Below, in pieces: positions 1 to 6,612 of a stretch of DNA of 8,551 nt. Made by a program: the position numbers and the translations under genes. The DNA lies in NCBI RefSeq assembly GCF_023653455.1, contig NZ_JAKEDR010000154.1, forward strand, positions 1 to 8,551. Direction: 5' to 3'. The first letter of the stretch is position 1. Each line of letters starts with the position of its first letter. Under the pieces are notes generated by a model. The model saw only the letters and a list, made by a program, of their open reading frames with translations, was not told where the DNA came from and searched no databases. Origin of the DNA: Paraclostridium ghonii (GTDB lineage: Bacteria > Bacillota > Clostridia > Peptostreptococcales > Peptostreptococcaceae).

Positions 1-192
1 TTTTAATTCAAATTGAGAAAAAAATAAAGGATTAGTAGTTAATTTATTACAATTATAGTGAAAAATATTACGGGAAAATGTTTTTATTTATAAAAAATAA
101 AATAAATATTAAAATTAAACATAAAAAAATTGCATTTTAAAAATAATCCACAGAGTTATTAACAAAATATAAACAATATTAACAATTTAATA

Positions 193-221
193 ATGAAATA
201 TGGAAATAAGTTTGTTATAAT
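193..221 (+). promoter_or_regulatory. Putative sigma-A promoter of the histidine kinase gene
   Basis: A perfect -10 hexamer TATAAT (216-221) lies 17 bases downstream of ATGAAA (193-198), which matches four of six positions of TTGACA. Transcription would begin near 228, giving a leader of about 25 bases before the kinase start. The surrounding DNA is so A+T-rich that chance -10 matches are common, so this rests mainly on the spacing and position. The rest of 1-252 shows no gene; its only structure is a weak A-T-only hairpin at 82-102. Confidence 0.4.
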
Positions 222-252
222 TATATAGAGTAATTTTGTTAGGGGTGGGGGA

Positions 253-1710
253 ATGCTAAACTTTGAACTTTGTAATGAAATATTAAAAGTATGTCCATTG
301 GCATGTGTATATGGACAAGCTATAAAAAATGAAGAAGAAATTTTTACCGACTTTATAATAAAAGACTTTAATGATAAGTTTTGTGAACTAGTGGATTTGA
401 AAGAAGAAGATCTAAAAGAAGAAAGTATAAAGGACGTTATACCTTGTATTTTAGATAGAAATCTAAAAGAAGACAAATTAGATGAAGATTCATATGTTCC
501 GTATTTAGATGGGTGGTATAAAGTAGAAATATCTTTGGTGAGAGAAGATAAATATGTATTATGGCTTGTAGAGAATAAAGAAAGAAAGCATTTAAAAACC
601 ATACAATTACTAGCAGATACGGTACCGGATTATATTTTTTATAAAGACATAGATAGCAATATAATTAGTTGCAATAAAAGTTATGCAGATGAATTAGTGC
701 CTGGAATTGGTAATAATTATGAAAGATATAGAGAGAATGACTTAGAAGTTATAAATACTAAAACTACTAAAATGTACTATGAAAACGTTGTATTAAAAAG
801 TGGAGAACAAATTTATTTAGAAATTATAAAAACACCTATAATAGTAAAAGATAAAGATGTATCAGGGATTATAGGGATAGCTAGAAATATAACAGAGAGA
901 AAAGAGTATGAGGCAGCACTAGAAAGAGCACGTTCAGAATCATTAGCCAACACAGCACACGAACTAAGAACACCACTAAATTTAATATTTAGTTCAATCC
1001 AGATGCTAAACTACCGATATGATATAATCAATAATAAAACAAAAGAAAAAGATGATAAGTATTTAAATATAATAAAACAAAATGGATATAGGTTATTGAA
1101 ATTAGTAGATAACTTAATTGATTCAACTAAATTAACTTATGAAGACGTAGAGTTTAATCCTCAAAATTATGACATAGTTAATTTTATTGAAAGTATTTGT
1201 GATTCTGTAAGTGATTTTGCAAACCAAAATGACATGGATATAATCTTTGATACGGATGTAGAAGAAAAAATTATGGGATTTGATTTAGATAAAATGGAGC
1301 GAATAGTCTTAAATTTATTATCCAATGCATTTAAATTTAATAAAAAAGGAAAATCTATACAAGTAACAATAAAAGATTTTAAAGAAAAAATACAACTAAG
1401 AGTTAAAGATGAAGGTATAGGAATACCTAAAAAAGATCTATATAAGGTGTTTGAAAGATTTAAACAAGTTAAGCATGAAAGCATAGATACTAAAGTTGGT
1501 AGTGGGATAGGGCTGTCTTTAGTTAAATCTTTAGTTGAATTACATGGTGGGAATATAGATGTTGAAAGTGAACTAGGTAAAGGAAGCGAATTTATAATAG
1601 AAGTTCCATGTAATTTATATAGTCATAAATTAGAATTAATAGATGATTGTAATTTAAAAGCAAATTTTGTTCAAAAAATAGAAGTAGAATTTTCTGATAT
1701 ATATGCCTAA
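253..1710 (+). CDS. Cytosolic PAS-domain sensor histidine kinase (orphan)
   Basis: This 485-residue protein is a HisKA-type sensor kinase that should autophosphorylate on His236 and pass the phosphate to a response regulator. Residues about 11-106 read as a PAS domain (CPLACVYGQAI, then a PAS-like core ending near VENKERK). Residues about 113-217 form a second PAS domain (DTVPDYIFYKD, closing RNITERK). The H-box is AHELRTPLN (235-243). The ATPase domain has the N-box NLLSNAFKF (354-362), G1 DEGIG (386-390), the F-box FERF (400-403), G2 GSGIGL (416-421) and a later GKG (442-444), so it looks catalytically intact. There is no signal peptide or membrane segment, so it should be soluble. The ATG follows a G-rich Shine-Dalgarno stretch (241-251). 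No response regulator gene is present in the window. By analogy with clostridial orphan kinases of this architecture, Spo0A is a possible target, but that is inference. Confidence 0.93.
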   Translation: MLNFELCNEILKVCPLACVYGQAIKNEEEIFTDFIIKDFNDKFCELVDLKEEDLKEESIKDVIPCILDRNLKEDKLDEDSYVPYLDGWYKVEISLVREDKYVLWLVENKERKHLKTIQLLADTVPDYIFYKDIDSNIISCNKSYADELVPGIGNNYERYRENDLEVINTKTTKMYYENVVLKSGEQIYLEIIKTPIIVKDKDVSGIIGIARNITERKEYEAALERARSESLANTAHELRTPLNLIFSSIQMLNYRYDIINNKTKEKDDKYLNIIKQNGYRLLKLVDNLIDSTKLTYEDVEFNPQNYDIVNFIESICDSVSDFANQNDMDIIFDTDVEEKIMGFDLDKMERIVLNLLSNAFKFNKKGKSIQVTIKDFKEKIQLRVKDEGIGIPKKDLYKVFERFKQVKHESIDTKVGSGIGLSLVKSLVELHGGNIDVESELGKGSEFIIEVPCNLYSHKLELIDDCNLKANFVQKIEVEFSDIYA

Positions 1711-1713
1711 ACG

Positions 1714-1739
1714 TGGATAATTTTTTTCAGATTTATCCA
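1714..1739 (+). terminator. Weak hairpin after the kinase gene
   Basis: TGGATAA (1714-1720) and TTATCCA (1733-1739) can form a 7-bp stem around a 12-base loop that contains seven T residues. No continuous T run follows the stem, so it is a poor intrinsic terminator. It sits just downstream of the kinase stop codon and may allow partial read-through into the next gene. Confidence 0.3.
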
Positions 1740-1826
1740 TCCTTGTTATTATAATTTATAAAACTCCATAATGTGAACCTTACTTATAAAAAATTATATT
1801 AAAAATAATAGAAACTTAATAAAAAG

Positions 1827-1860
1827 TTGACGATTTTTAATAAATGGGTCAAAATATAAT
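1827..1860 (+). promoter_or_regulatory. Possible promoter or operator before the DUF4870-like gene
   Basis: A TATAAT hexamer (1855-1860) lies 27 bases before the start codon. The best -35-like hexamer, TTGACG (1827-1832), is 22 bases upstream of it, too far for a normal sigma-A promoter. The same TTGAC also forms an inverted repeat with GTCAA (1848-1852), with arm centres 21 bases apart, about two helical turns, so a bound regulator is conceivable. Neither reading is strong. Confidence 0.3.
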
Positions 1861-1887
1861 ATAAGTATTTATAAGGAAAGGAAAAGT

Positions 1888-2277
1888 ATGATGGTAGATA
1901 ATCAAAGATGCACAAAAAATGAAAGTATTATTATGATGGTTATGACATTGGCTGTTATGTTACTTAATATATTTGGAGTTTTAATAGCATATGTTGCATG
2001 GAAGATATATGAAAAAGAATCAGAATTTGTTAAAAAGAATGGGCTAAAACTTATTGATTTTTACATATCATTTGTAATATATGAATTTGCAATTTTATTA
2101 TTAGTATGCGTAGTAAAATATGCAGCTTATTTAATATCAGCAATGTCTGTTATTTACCTTATTATATTTATCAGTGCTATTATACAATATTATAGACATA
2201 AAGAATTTAGATATCCTTTAAGTTTTAAAATACTAGAAAAATTAAAAACAAAAAATACACTAAACCTAGATAAATAA
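1888..2277 (+). CDS. Small DUF4870-like (Tic20-type) membrane protein
   Basis: This 129-residue protein has three hydrophobic segments, roughly residues 14-39, 58-78 and 80-101. It shows the pattern I associate with DUF4870 proteins. A first helix ends in a short charged loop with WKIYEKESEFVKKNGLK (38-54), where the family usually has a residue run like 'kreespFvrehgk'. An aromatic F-Y-I-S-F helix follows, and the last helix ends in a basic turn with FRYPLSF (107-113), matching the family's YPL ending. Function in this family is not established. The start is the first of two adjacent ATG codons, with AGGAAAGG (1874-1881) six bases upstream. It lies 177 bases after the kinase gene in the same direction, so co-transcription is possible but not required. 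Family assignment is from motif memory and is moderately sure. Confidence 0.75.
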   Translation: MMVDNQRCTKNESIIMMVMTLAVMLLNIFGVLIAYVAWKIYEKESEFVKKNGLKLIDFYISFVIYEFAILLLVCVVKYAAYLISAMSVIYLIIFISAIIQYYRHKEFRYPLSFKILEKLKTKNTLNLDK

Positions 2278-2310
2278 AAAAGGAATGCAATCTAATTTGC
2301 ATTCCTTTTT
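2277..2310. terminator. Bidirectional intrinsic terminator between convergent genes
   Basis: A perfect 14-bp stem pairs 2277-2290 with 2297-2310 around the six-base loop TCTAAT. A-rich and T-rich ends flank the GGAATGCAA core, so both strands give a hairpin followed by U residues. It lies directly between the stop codons of the DUF4870-like gene (+) and the antiporter gene (-) and should serve both. Confidence 0.9.
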
Positions 2311-2313
2311 AAA

Positions 2314-3267
2314 TTAACGGATTATAGTATAACACATATAAGCTAAGTATATAGATATAAGTATAAATCCATGAATTTTATTTAAACAATTATTTTTATT
2401 TATAAATATATATAGTAAAATTGTTATTAGAGTCATAAATACAGCATCTATTAAAGCAAACATACTAATTGTCATAGGATTAATAATAGAAGCCAAGCCT
2501 AGAACTAATAAAATATTAAATATATTAGAACCGATTACATTACCTATTGCAATTTCTGTTTCACCTTTTCTAACAGCTATTATAGATGTTACAAATTCAG
2601 GTAAGGATGTTCCCATAGCAACTATAGTAAGTCCTACTAAGTTTGTACTCATGCCAAAAGCAGTTGCAATTTTAGTTGCAGAATCTACAACTAAATCACC
2701 ACCCCATACTATACCTACAATACCTATTAAGCAAATTACTAAAGTTTTAGACAGAGATATAGCTTCAGATTCAGTAACTTCTATAGCGATAGCACTTTCA
2801 CCAGCTGATATATCACAATCTTTTTGACCTAAATTTGATTTAATCATACTTACTAAGAAAAATACGAATAATATCAATAAAATTAAACCATCGAATCTAC
2901 TTAGGTTTAAGTTGATACCTAAAACTACAAGTAATGCACTTATAAATAATAAAAATGGGGTATCTTTTTTTATTGTATTTTTTTCAACCGGCAATTTAGC
3001 TATTATAGCAGATACCCCTAAAACAATAAGAATATTAAAGAAATTAGATCCAATAACATTAGCTATACTCATATCGTTTTGACCTGCTAGAGATGATGAC
3101 ACACTTACAGCAGCTTCAGGAGCACTTGTTCCCATAGCAACTATGGTAAGCCCTATAAGCATAGGAGGAATATTAAACCTCTTAGCTATAGAAGATGCTC
3201 CATCTACAAAAACATCAGCTCCTTTTATAAGAAGTGCAAATCCTACTATTAAAATTAAAAATGACAT
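2314..3267 (-). CDS. Calcium/sodium antiporter family protein (CaCA, YrbG-like)
   Basis: This 317-residue inner-membrane protein belongs to the cation/Ca2+ exchanger superfamily, which exchanges Ca2+ for Na+ or H+. The two inverted alpha repeats are plain. The first has GLTIVAMGTSAPE (39-51) and NVIGSNFFN (70-78). The second has GLTIVAMGTSLPE (212-224) and GNVIGSNIFN (242-251). Glu51 and Glu224 are the family's ion-binding acidic residues. The two halves are joined by a polar, acidic cytosolic loop, about residues 144-172. Length is typical of bacterial YrbG-type members (about 310-325). About ten membrane segments are expected. The ATG is preceded on the minus strand by AGGAGG (3273-3278) with five bases of spacing. 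It appears monocistronic: divergent from the next gene and ending at a shared terminator. The actual ion specificity cannot be read from sequence. Confidence 0.93.
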   Translation of the reverse strand: MSFLILIVGFALLIKGADVFVDGASSIAKRFNIPPMLIGLTIVAMGTSAPEAAVSVSSSLAGQNDMSIANVIGSNFFNILIVLGVSAIIAKLPVEKNTIKKDTPFLLFISALLVVLGINLNLSRFDGLILLILFVFFLVSMIKSNLGQKDCDISAGESAIAIEVTESEAISLSKTLVICLIGIVGIVWGGDLVVDSATKIATAFGMSTNLVGLTIVAMGTSLPEFVTSIIAVRKGETEIAIGNVIGSNIFNILLVLGLASIINPMTISMFALIDAVFMTLITILLYIFINKNNCLNKIHGFILISIYLAYMCYTIIR

Positions 3268-3304
3268 AAAAACCTCCTCTTTAAACTAAATTAACATAAG
3301 AAAT

Positions 3305-3333
3305 AGTATATCATACCGAATGTTAAGATTAAA
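3305..3333 (-). promoter_or_regulatory. Possible promoter of the antiporter gene
   Basis: On the minus strand a TATACT -10 hexamer (3305-3310) stands about 38 bases upstream of the start codon. The hexamer 17 bases farther up, TTTAAT (3328-3333), is only a weak -35. An overlapping TATGAT (3310-3315) is an alternative -10. The region 3268-3418 is a 151-base divergent spacer and must carry promoters for both neighbours. Confidence 0.25.
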
Positions 3334-3385
3334 CTCTTGCATAAATTATATATTTAAAGTTAGCAACTTTTGAAGTGTACAAGCA

Positions 3386-3391
3386 TATAAT
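3386..3391 (+). promoter_or_regulatory. Possible -10 element of the 110-residue membrane protein gene
   Basis: TATAAT occurs 27 bases before the start codon. No recognisable -35 lies 16-18 bases upstream; TTGAAG (3370-3375) is only 10 bases away. This is an isolated -10 match of low certainty. Confidence 0.27.
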
Positions 3392-3418
3392 GTAAAAAAG
3401 AGAAAAAGGAGAATTGCG

Positions 3419-3751
3419 ATGGTAACCCTTGGATGTATTCTAATAGGATTAGGGCTAGGACTGACTTTAGGAAATATGCAAGAAACCATAATACTAACAG
3501 TAGTAGGCTTAATAATAGGAGCTTTTTTATACACAAGAATGGCAGTTTATATACCTTTAAAGTTTAATAAAACTATTAAAATAGCAATATATATAACTGT
3601 AGGAGCACTAATAGGAGTATTGGTAGGAATTATAACAGGTCATATACCAGGAGCTATAATGATAGGCGTAGGAAGTAGCTTTATTGCTATAGATATGATG
3701 AATTATAGACGATATAGAAGAAGCATTAAAGATAATAACAATATAAATTAA
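3419..3751 (+). CDS. Small glycine-rich membrane protein, function unknown
   Basis: I do not recognise this 110-residue protein. It is almost entirely hydrophobic, with four probable membrane segments at about residues 3-17, 22-38, 55-72 and 76-92, ending in a strongly basic tail (NYRRYRRSIK, 95-104). The segments form two hairpin pairs, each rich in small residues spaced as in glycine-zipper helices: GLGLGLTLG (10-18) in the first, and VGALIGVLVG (61-70) with MIGVGSS (81-87) in the second. The turn of each pair is short and polar (GNMQET; TGHIPG). Basic residues follow each pair, suggesting both ends and the middle loop are cytosolic. The ATG has AGGAG (3407-3411) seven bases upstream, a good site. 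It stands alone between a divergent antiporter gene and its own terminator. It is likely a real gene because of the ribosome binding site and terminator. Confidence 0.8.
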   Translation: MVTLGCILIGLGLGLTLGNMQETIILTVVGLIIGAFLYTRMAVYIPLKFNKTIKIAIYITVGALIGVLVGIITGHIPGAIMIGVGSSFIAIDMMNYRRYRRSIKDNNNIN

Positions 3752-3757
3752 TATTAA

Positions 3758-3828
3758 AGATATACCAAAAATATTTTTAGGACTAATAATATTTATATAA
3801 TTTACTTTTGGTATATCTATTTTTTTTG
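3758..3828 (+). terminator. Intrinsic terminator of the 110-residue protein gene
   Basis: AGATATACCAAAA (3758-3770) pairs perfectly with TTTTGGTATATCT (3806-3818), a 13-bp stem, followed by eight T residues (3820-3827). The 35-base loop is unusually large and contains a small secondary A-T hairpin that could shorten it (3769-3775 with 3787-3793). Confidence 0.78.
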
Positions 3829-3983
3829 TATAATAACAAAATTTTAAATATGGACAATGGGTTTTCGAAGATATGATGATAGATACTTGTGTAAAGCTGA
3901 TAATAGGCTATTTTATTTATAGAAAAAGAGATCGTTAGTATGGGACTTTTTTAGAAGAAGTGTTATAAAAATGAATATAAATC
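3829..3983. other. Intergenic stretch with no supportable gene
   Basis: Between the terminator and the promoter of the oxidoreductase gene there is no open frame longer than about 30 codons and no good ribosome binding site. One plus-strand frame is open on both sides of a single TAG (about 3848-3994) with a fairly charged translation, which could be a decayed remnant. It is too short to call. Confidence 0.4.
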
Positions 3984-4012
3984 TTTACATATACTAATAA
4001 TATTAATATTAA
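3984..4012 (+). promoter_or_regulatory. Putative promoter of the oxidoreductase gene
   Basis: TTTACA (3984-3989) is a five-of-six -35 match, and TATTAA (4007-4012) lies 17 bases downstream as a four-of-six -10. Transcription would start near 4019, about 23 bases before the ATG. Confidence 0.4.
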
Positions 4013-4041
4013 AATTAACTTAATACGAAAGGAACATAAGC

Positions 4042-4614
4042 ATGAACACTACTATAATAGTATCTAATCCAACTACGAATTCGTTTAGCCAAAATATAAT
4101 GGACAATGTAATTAATGGACTTAAAAAATGTGGTAAAAGTTATAATATAATTGATTTATATGAAGATAATTTTAACCCTGTTATGACAAAAGAAGAAGTG
4201 AAATTATACAGTAAAGGTGAATTTGATGATAAATTAGTTGGGAAATATCAAAAAATTTTGAAAGAAACAGATGAAATAGTATTAATATTTCCTATATGGT
4301 GGAATAACGTTCCAGCAATGCTTAAAGGTTTTTTTGACAAGGTTTTTATAAAAGAATTTGCTTTTATAGAAGAAAATAATAGACCAAAAGGAACTTTAAA
4401 CTATATAAATAAAGGAACAATTATCACAACATCTGAAAGTGACACAGATTATATTAAAAATGACTTAGGAAATCCTATAGAAAATACAATAATTAAAGCT
4501 ACCTTAAATGTTTGTGGAATTAAAAATGTTAAATGGATAAATAATAATCTAGCGAATAATAATGAATGTGAGAAAGCAGATTTTTTAAAGAACATAGAGA
4601 GTTGTTTTTCTTAA
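4042..4614 (+). CDS. NAD(P)H-dependent oxidoreductase, flavodoxin-like fold (NQO1/MdaB type)
   Basis: This 190-residue cytosolic flavoprotein should transfer two electrons from NAD(P)H to a quinone or similar acceptor. It starts with a beta strand and flavin-phosphate loop, IIVSNPTTNSFSQNI (5-19). Strand DEIVLIFPIWW (77-87) then leads into the family signature FPIWWNNVPAMLKGFFDKVF (83-102), which corresponds to the flavin-contacting loop of NQO1/MdaB proteins. A later strand, KGTIITTSES (124-133), forms the third flavin-binding edge. Length and layout fit the Flavodoxin_2 family (about 175-200 residues). The ATG is chosen because AAAGGAA (4028-4034) lies seven bases upstream. It is monocistronic and converges on the transporter operon. 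The true electron acceptor cannot be inferred; such proteins are often annotated as general NAD(P)H dehydrogenases. Confidence 0.88.
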   Translation: MNTTIIVSNPTTNSFSQNIMDNVINGLKKCGKSYNIIDLYEDNFNPVMTKEEVKLYSKGEFDDKLVGKYQKILKETDEIVLIFPIWWNNVPAMLKGFFDKVFIKEFAFIEENNRPKGTLNYINKGTIITTSESDTDYIKNDLGNPIENTIIKATLNVCGIKNVKWINNNLANNNECEKADFLKNIESCFS

Positions 4615-4644
4615 AATAATTAAATTTATAAACAATCTTAATAA

Positions 4645-4689
4645 AAATAGGTAGATTACTATCAATAATTAATAGTAATCTACCTATTT
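4645..4689. terminator. Bidirectional terminator, 18-bp perfect hairpin
   Basis: Bases 4645-4662 pair perfectly with 4672-4689 around a nine-base loop (CAATAATTA). It lies between the convergent oxidoreductase gene (+) and the 157-residue gene (-). The T run is better on the minus strand (five A residues at 4643-4647 on the plus strand), so it probably works best for the minus-strand operon but can serve both. Confidence 0.85.
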
Positions 4690-4707
4690 GAAAAATATAA
4701 ATAAAAT

Positions 4708-5181
4708 TTATTTATGGTTTATATCTATTTTAGGAGATTTCTTCTTGGAGTTTTCGAATAGATTTAGTATAATATCTGTTTCATGTTTTAACTTATTTAA
4801 ATCCATTTTATCTATGTTATAATTTAAGAAAAGTTCTTCTATATCAAAACATATTGTATTTAGCTCATCTGTAATTTTTAAAAATAAATCAAAGTTATTA
4901 CTTTTTTTAGCATTCATAAACTTTTTAATATCTTTTTCTATAAAAGAAACTATTTCATATTCTTTGTCAAATACACCTTCTGGAATTGGGTAAGGTTTTA
5001 TCCTTTGAAGATAATATTTATTTTTAGAATTTATATTATATGTGTATGAAACTTTTAAGTTATTATCAATTTCAAATTCTATAAAATATAGTATTCCGTG
5101 AATTTTTTTTATATCGGTTGCACCTATATATCTAAGTCGAGCTTCTATAGTGTCTCCATAAGCATTATCCAAAATACTCAT
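4708..5181 (-). CDS. Hypothetical 157-residue protein in operon with transporter
   Basis: I do not recognise this protein. It has no signal peptide or membrane helix and should be cytosolic. Residues 1-65 look like an alpha/beta unit. A helix (8-19, YGDTIEARLRYI) is followed by strands with alternating hydrophobics (GILYFIEFEID, 29-39; LKVSYTYNIN, 42-51; KYYLQRIKPY, 55-64). Residues 70-145 are predicted helical and charged (DKEYEIVSFIEKDIKKF; LFLKITDELNTICFDIEELF), with possible short coiled-coil character, and the end is a lysine-rich tail (146-157). The ATG has a consensus AGGAGG (5189-5194) at seven bases. It begins 22 bases after the transporter stop, so the two are very likely co-transcribed and co-regulated. 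A regulatory or accessory role for the transporter is possible, but nothing in the sequence proves it. Confidence 0.82.
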   Translation of the reverse strand: MSILDNAYGDTIEARLRYIGATDIKKIHGILYFIEFEIDNNLKVSYTYNINSKNKYYLQRIKPYPIPEGVFDKEYEIVSFIEKDIKKFMNAKKSNNFDLFLKITDELNTICFDIEELFLNYNIDKMDLNKLKHETDIILNLFENSKKKSPKIDINHK

Positions 5182-5203
5182 TATTATTCCTCCTAAAATT
5201 TAT

Positions 5204-6469
5204 TTAAAATAGTATTAGTAAGTAAATAGTTGAAATTATTACTGAAAGAATCATAAGTGGAAATCCTACTTTAAAATAAGCTTTAAAGCTTATAGGATAT
5301 CCATTTTTTTGACCAACATTTGCAAGAACAATATTAGCAGAAGCTCCAATTAAAGTACCATTACCTCCAAGACAAGCTCCTAGGGAAGTTGCCCACCATA
5401 TTGGCGTTACATCAATACCAGATCCTTGCATAGTTAAGATAAGGGGTATTAATGTAGCTACAAAAGGTATATTGTCTAAGAAAGATGAAATTATAGCAGA
5501 TAACCAAAGTATAAGTAACATAGTAAGCACTAAATGTCCACTTGTCGCACTTATTAAATATTCAGCAATATAATTTATTATGCCAACCTCAACGATACCA
5601 CCAACTATTACAAATAATCCTACGAAAAATGCTATAGTAGACCATTCTACGCTTGAGAGGATTTCATCAATATCTTGCTTACCTATAAACATCATTACAG
5701 TAGCTCCTGTTAAAGCTACTATACTGGATTCAAGATTTATAACATTGTGTAAAACAAATCCAAGTAAAATAAATACAATCATAATAATGCTTTTTATAAG
5801 AAGTGGCTTATCTCTTATTGCTTTTTTTTCATCTAAAGTTAAAATTTTTTCTTTTGATTCATCATCTACAAAAAGTTGTTTTTTAAACATAAATTTAAAG
5901 CAAATAATAGTTAAAAATAAAATGATTAGAACTATAGGACCTAAATTTATTATAAAATCTGCAAAACTTAAGTTTGCTGCACTACCTATCATGATATTAG
6001 GTGGATCACCTATCAATGTTGAAGTTCCTCCTATATTGGATGCTAAAATTTGAGTTAATAAAAATGGAGTTGGATTTATATTTAATATTTGAGTTATAAC
6101 TATAGTCATTGGACCTATTAATAATACCGTAGTAACATTGTCTAAAACAGCGGATAATACAGCTGTTAAAATTATAAAACAGAGCATGATTTTCCAAGGA
6201 TCACCTTTTGATTTTTTAGCTGACAAGATAGCTATATATTCAAATAGCCCTGAATTTTTAACAACAGAAACAAATAACATCATACCTATCAAAACCCCAA
6301 TTGTATTAAAATCAATATGATGTAATCCTTGTTCGACAGATAATATGTTAAATATGATCATAAGTAAAGCTCCAGCCATAGCTGCAACAGCCCTGTTTAC
6401 TTTTTCTGAAATAATAGCCATCATAACTACTAAAAATATGCTAACAGCTATTATTTGTTTAATAAGCAC
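5204..6469 (-). CDS. ArsB/NhaD-superfamily transporter (P-protein-like)
   Basis: This 421-residue polytopic membrane protein belongs to the ion transporter superfamily that includes ArsB, NhaD and the human OCA2 P protein. Two inverted-repeat halves can be seen. The first has SAVLDNVTTVLL (106-117) and NIGGTSTLIGDPPNIMIG (145-162). The second has SSFLDNIPFVATLIP (328-342) and LGGNGTLIGASANIV (367-381). The matched LDN and TLIG-P/A-N pairs are the family's substrate and cation-binding hairpin regions. A polar cytosolic loop (about 196-224, many K, D, E) separates the halves. Around 11-12 membrane segments are expected. The start is GTG, with GGGGGAG (6476-6482) upstream on the minus strand at six bases; no better in-frame start is evident. 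The substrate (Na+/H+, arsenite, an organic anion) cannot be assigned. No ArsR-like or ArsC-like gene is nearby, which weakens an arsenic role. It leads the operon with the 157-residue gene. Confidence 0.92.
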   Translation of the reverse strand: MLIKQIIAVSIFLVVMMAIISEKVNRAVAAMAGALLMIIFNILSVEQGLHHIDFNTIGVLIGMMLFVSVVKNSGLFEYIAILSAKKSKGDPWKIMLCFIILTAVLSAVLDNVTTVLLIGPMTIVITQILNINPTPFLLTQILASNIGGTSTLIGDPPNIMIGSAANLSFADFIINLGPIVLIILFLTIICFKFMFKKQLFVDDESKEKILTLDEKKAIRDKPLLIKSIIMIVFILLGFVLHNVINLESSIVALTGATVMMFIGKQDIDEILSSVEWSTIAFFVGLFVIVGGIVEVGIINYIAEYLISATSGHLVLTMLLILWLSAIISSFLDNIPFVATLIPLILTMQGSGIDVTPIWWATSLGACLGGNGTLIGASANIVLANVGQKNGYPISFKAYFKVGFPLMILSVIISTIYLLILF

Positions 6470-6529
6470 AAGTATCTCCCCCTATACATTAATGATATTA
6501 AAATATAAAAAATTAAAACCTATAAGTAG

Positions 6530-6559
6530 AGTATAGTTAAAAAAATTCAAATGTGTTGA
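6530..6559 (-). promoter_or_regulatory. Possible promoter of the transporter operon
   Basis: On the minus strand TCAACA (6554-6559; four of six) and TATACT (6530-6535; five of six) are separated by 18 bases. The start site would be near 6523, giving a leader of about 54 bases. The -10 overlaps the left arm of the inverted repeat at 6532-6612, so a factor bound there could affect initiation. Confidence 0.35.
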
Positions 6560-6612
6560 AAAAAAGCAAAGTCTTTTTTTTATAAAGAAAAAAAGTGAAT
6601 TCATTAACTATA
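6532..6612. repeat. Nested inverted repeat upstream of the transporter operon
   Basis: The outer arms TATAGTTAA (6532-6540) and TTAACTATA (6604-6612) are perfect. They continue, after a 3-versus-2-base interruption, as AATTCA (6544-6549) and TGAATT (6596-6601), making 15 pairs. Inside, CTTTTTTT (6573-6580) can pair either with AAAAAAAG at 6559-6566 (loop of six) or with AAAAAAAG at 6588-6595, so two inner hairpins compete. It could be a leader-RNA or DNA operator structure. It is not a normal terminator, since the inner stems have only one G-C pair. Confidence 0.55.

Noticed and set aside
145..153. TAATCCACA resembling a DnaA box (TTATCCACA)
   Set aside because: It is a single copy with a mismatch, with no cluster of boxes and no dnaA, dnaN or other origin genes nearby.
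159..602. Minus-strand open frame of 147 codons opposite the start of the kinase gene
   Set aside because: It lies mostly antisense to a strongly supported gene, is low-complexity (Ser/Phe/Leu-rich) and has no convincing ribosome binding site or motif.
3848..3994. A plus-strand frame open on both sides of one TAG, and an overlapping 21-codon frame starting at 3873
   Set aside because: Both are very short, lack a ribosome binding site and show no recognisable motif. In such A+T-rich DNA this is not enough for a gene or pseudogene call.
5580..6053. Plus-strand open frame of 157 codons inside the transporter gene
   Set aside because: It is the antisense shadow of a membrane protein with clear family motifs; its translation shows no domain.
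5204..6469. Calling the transporter an arsenite pump (ArsB)
   Set aside because: The GDPPN-type motifs are shared by the whole superfamily, and no arsR, arsC or arsA-like gene accompanies it.
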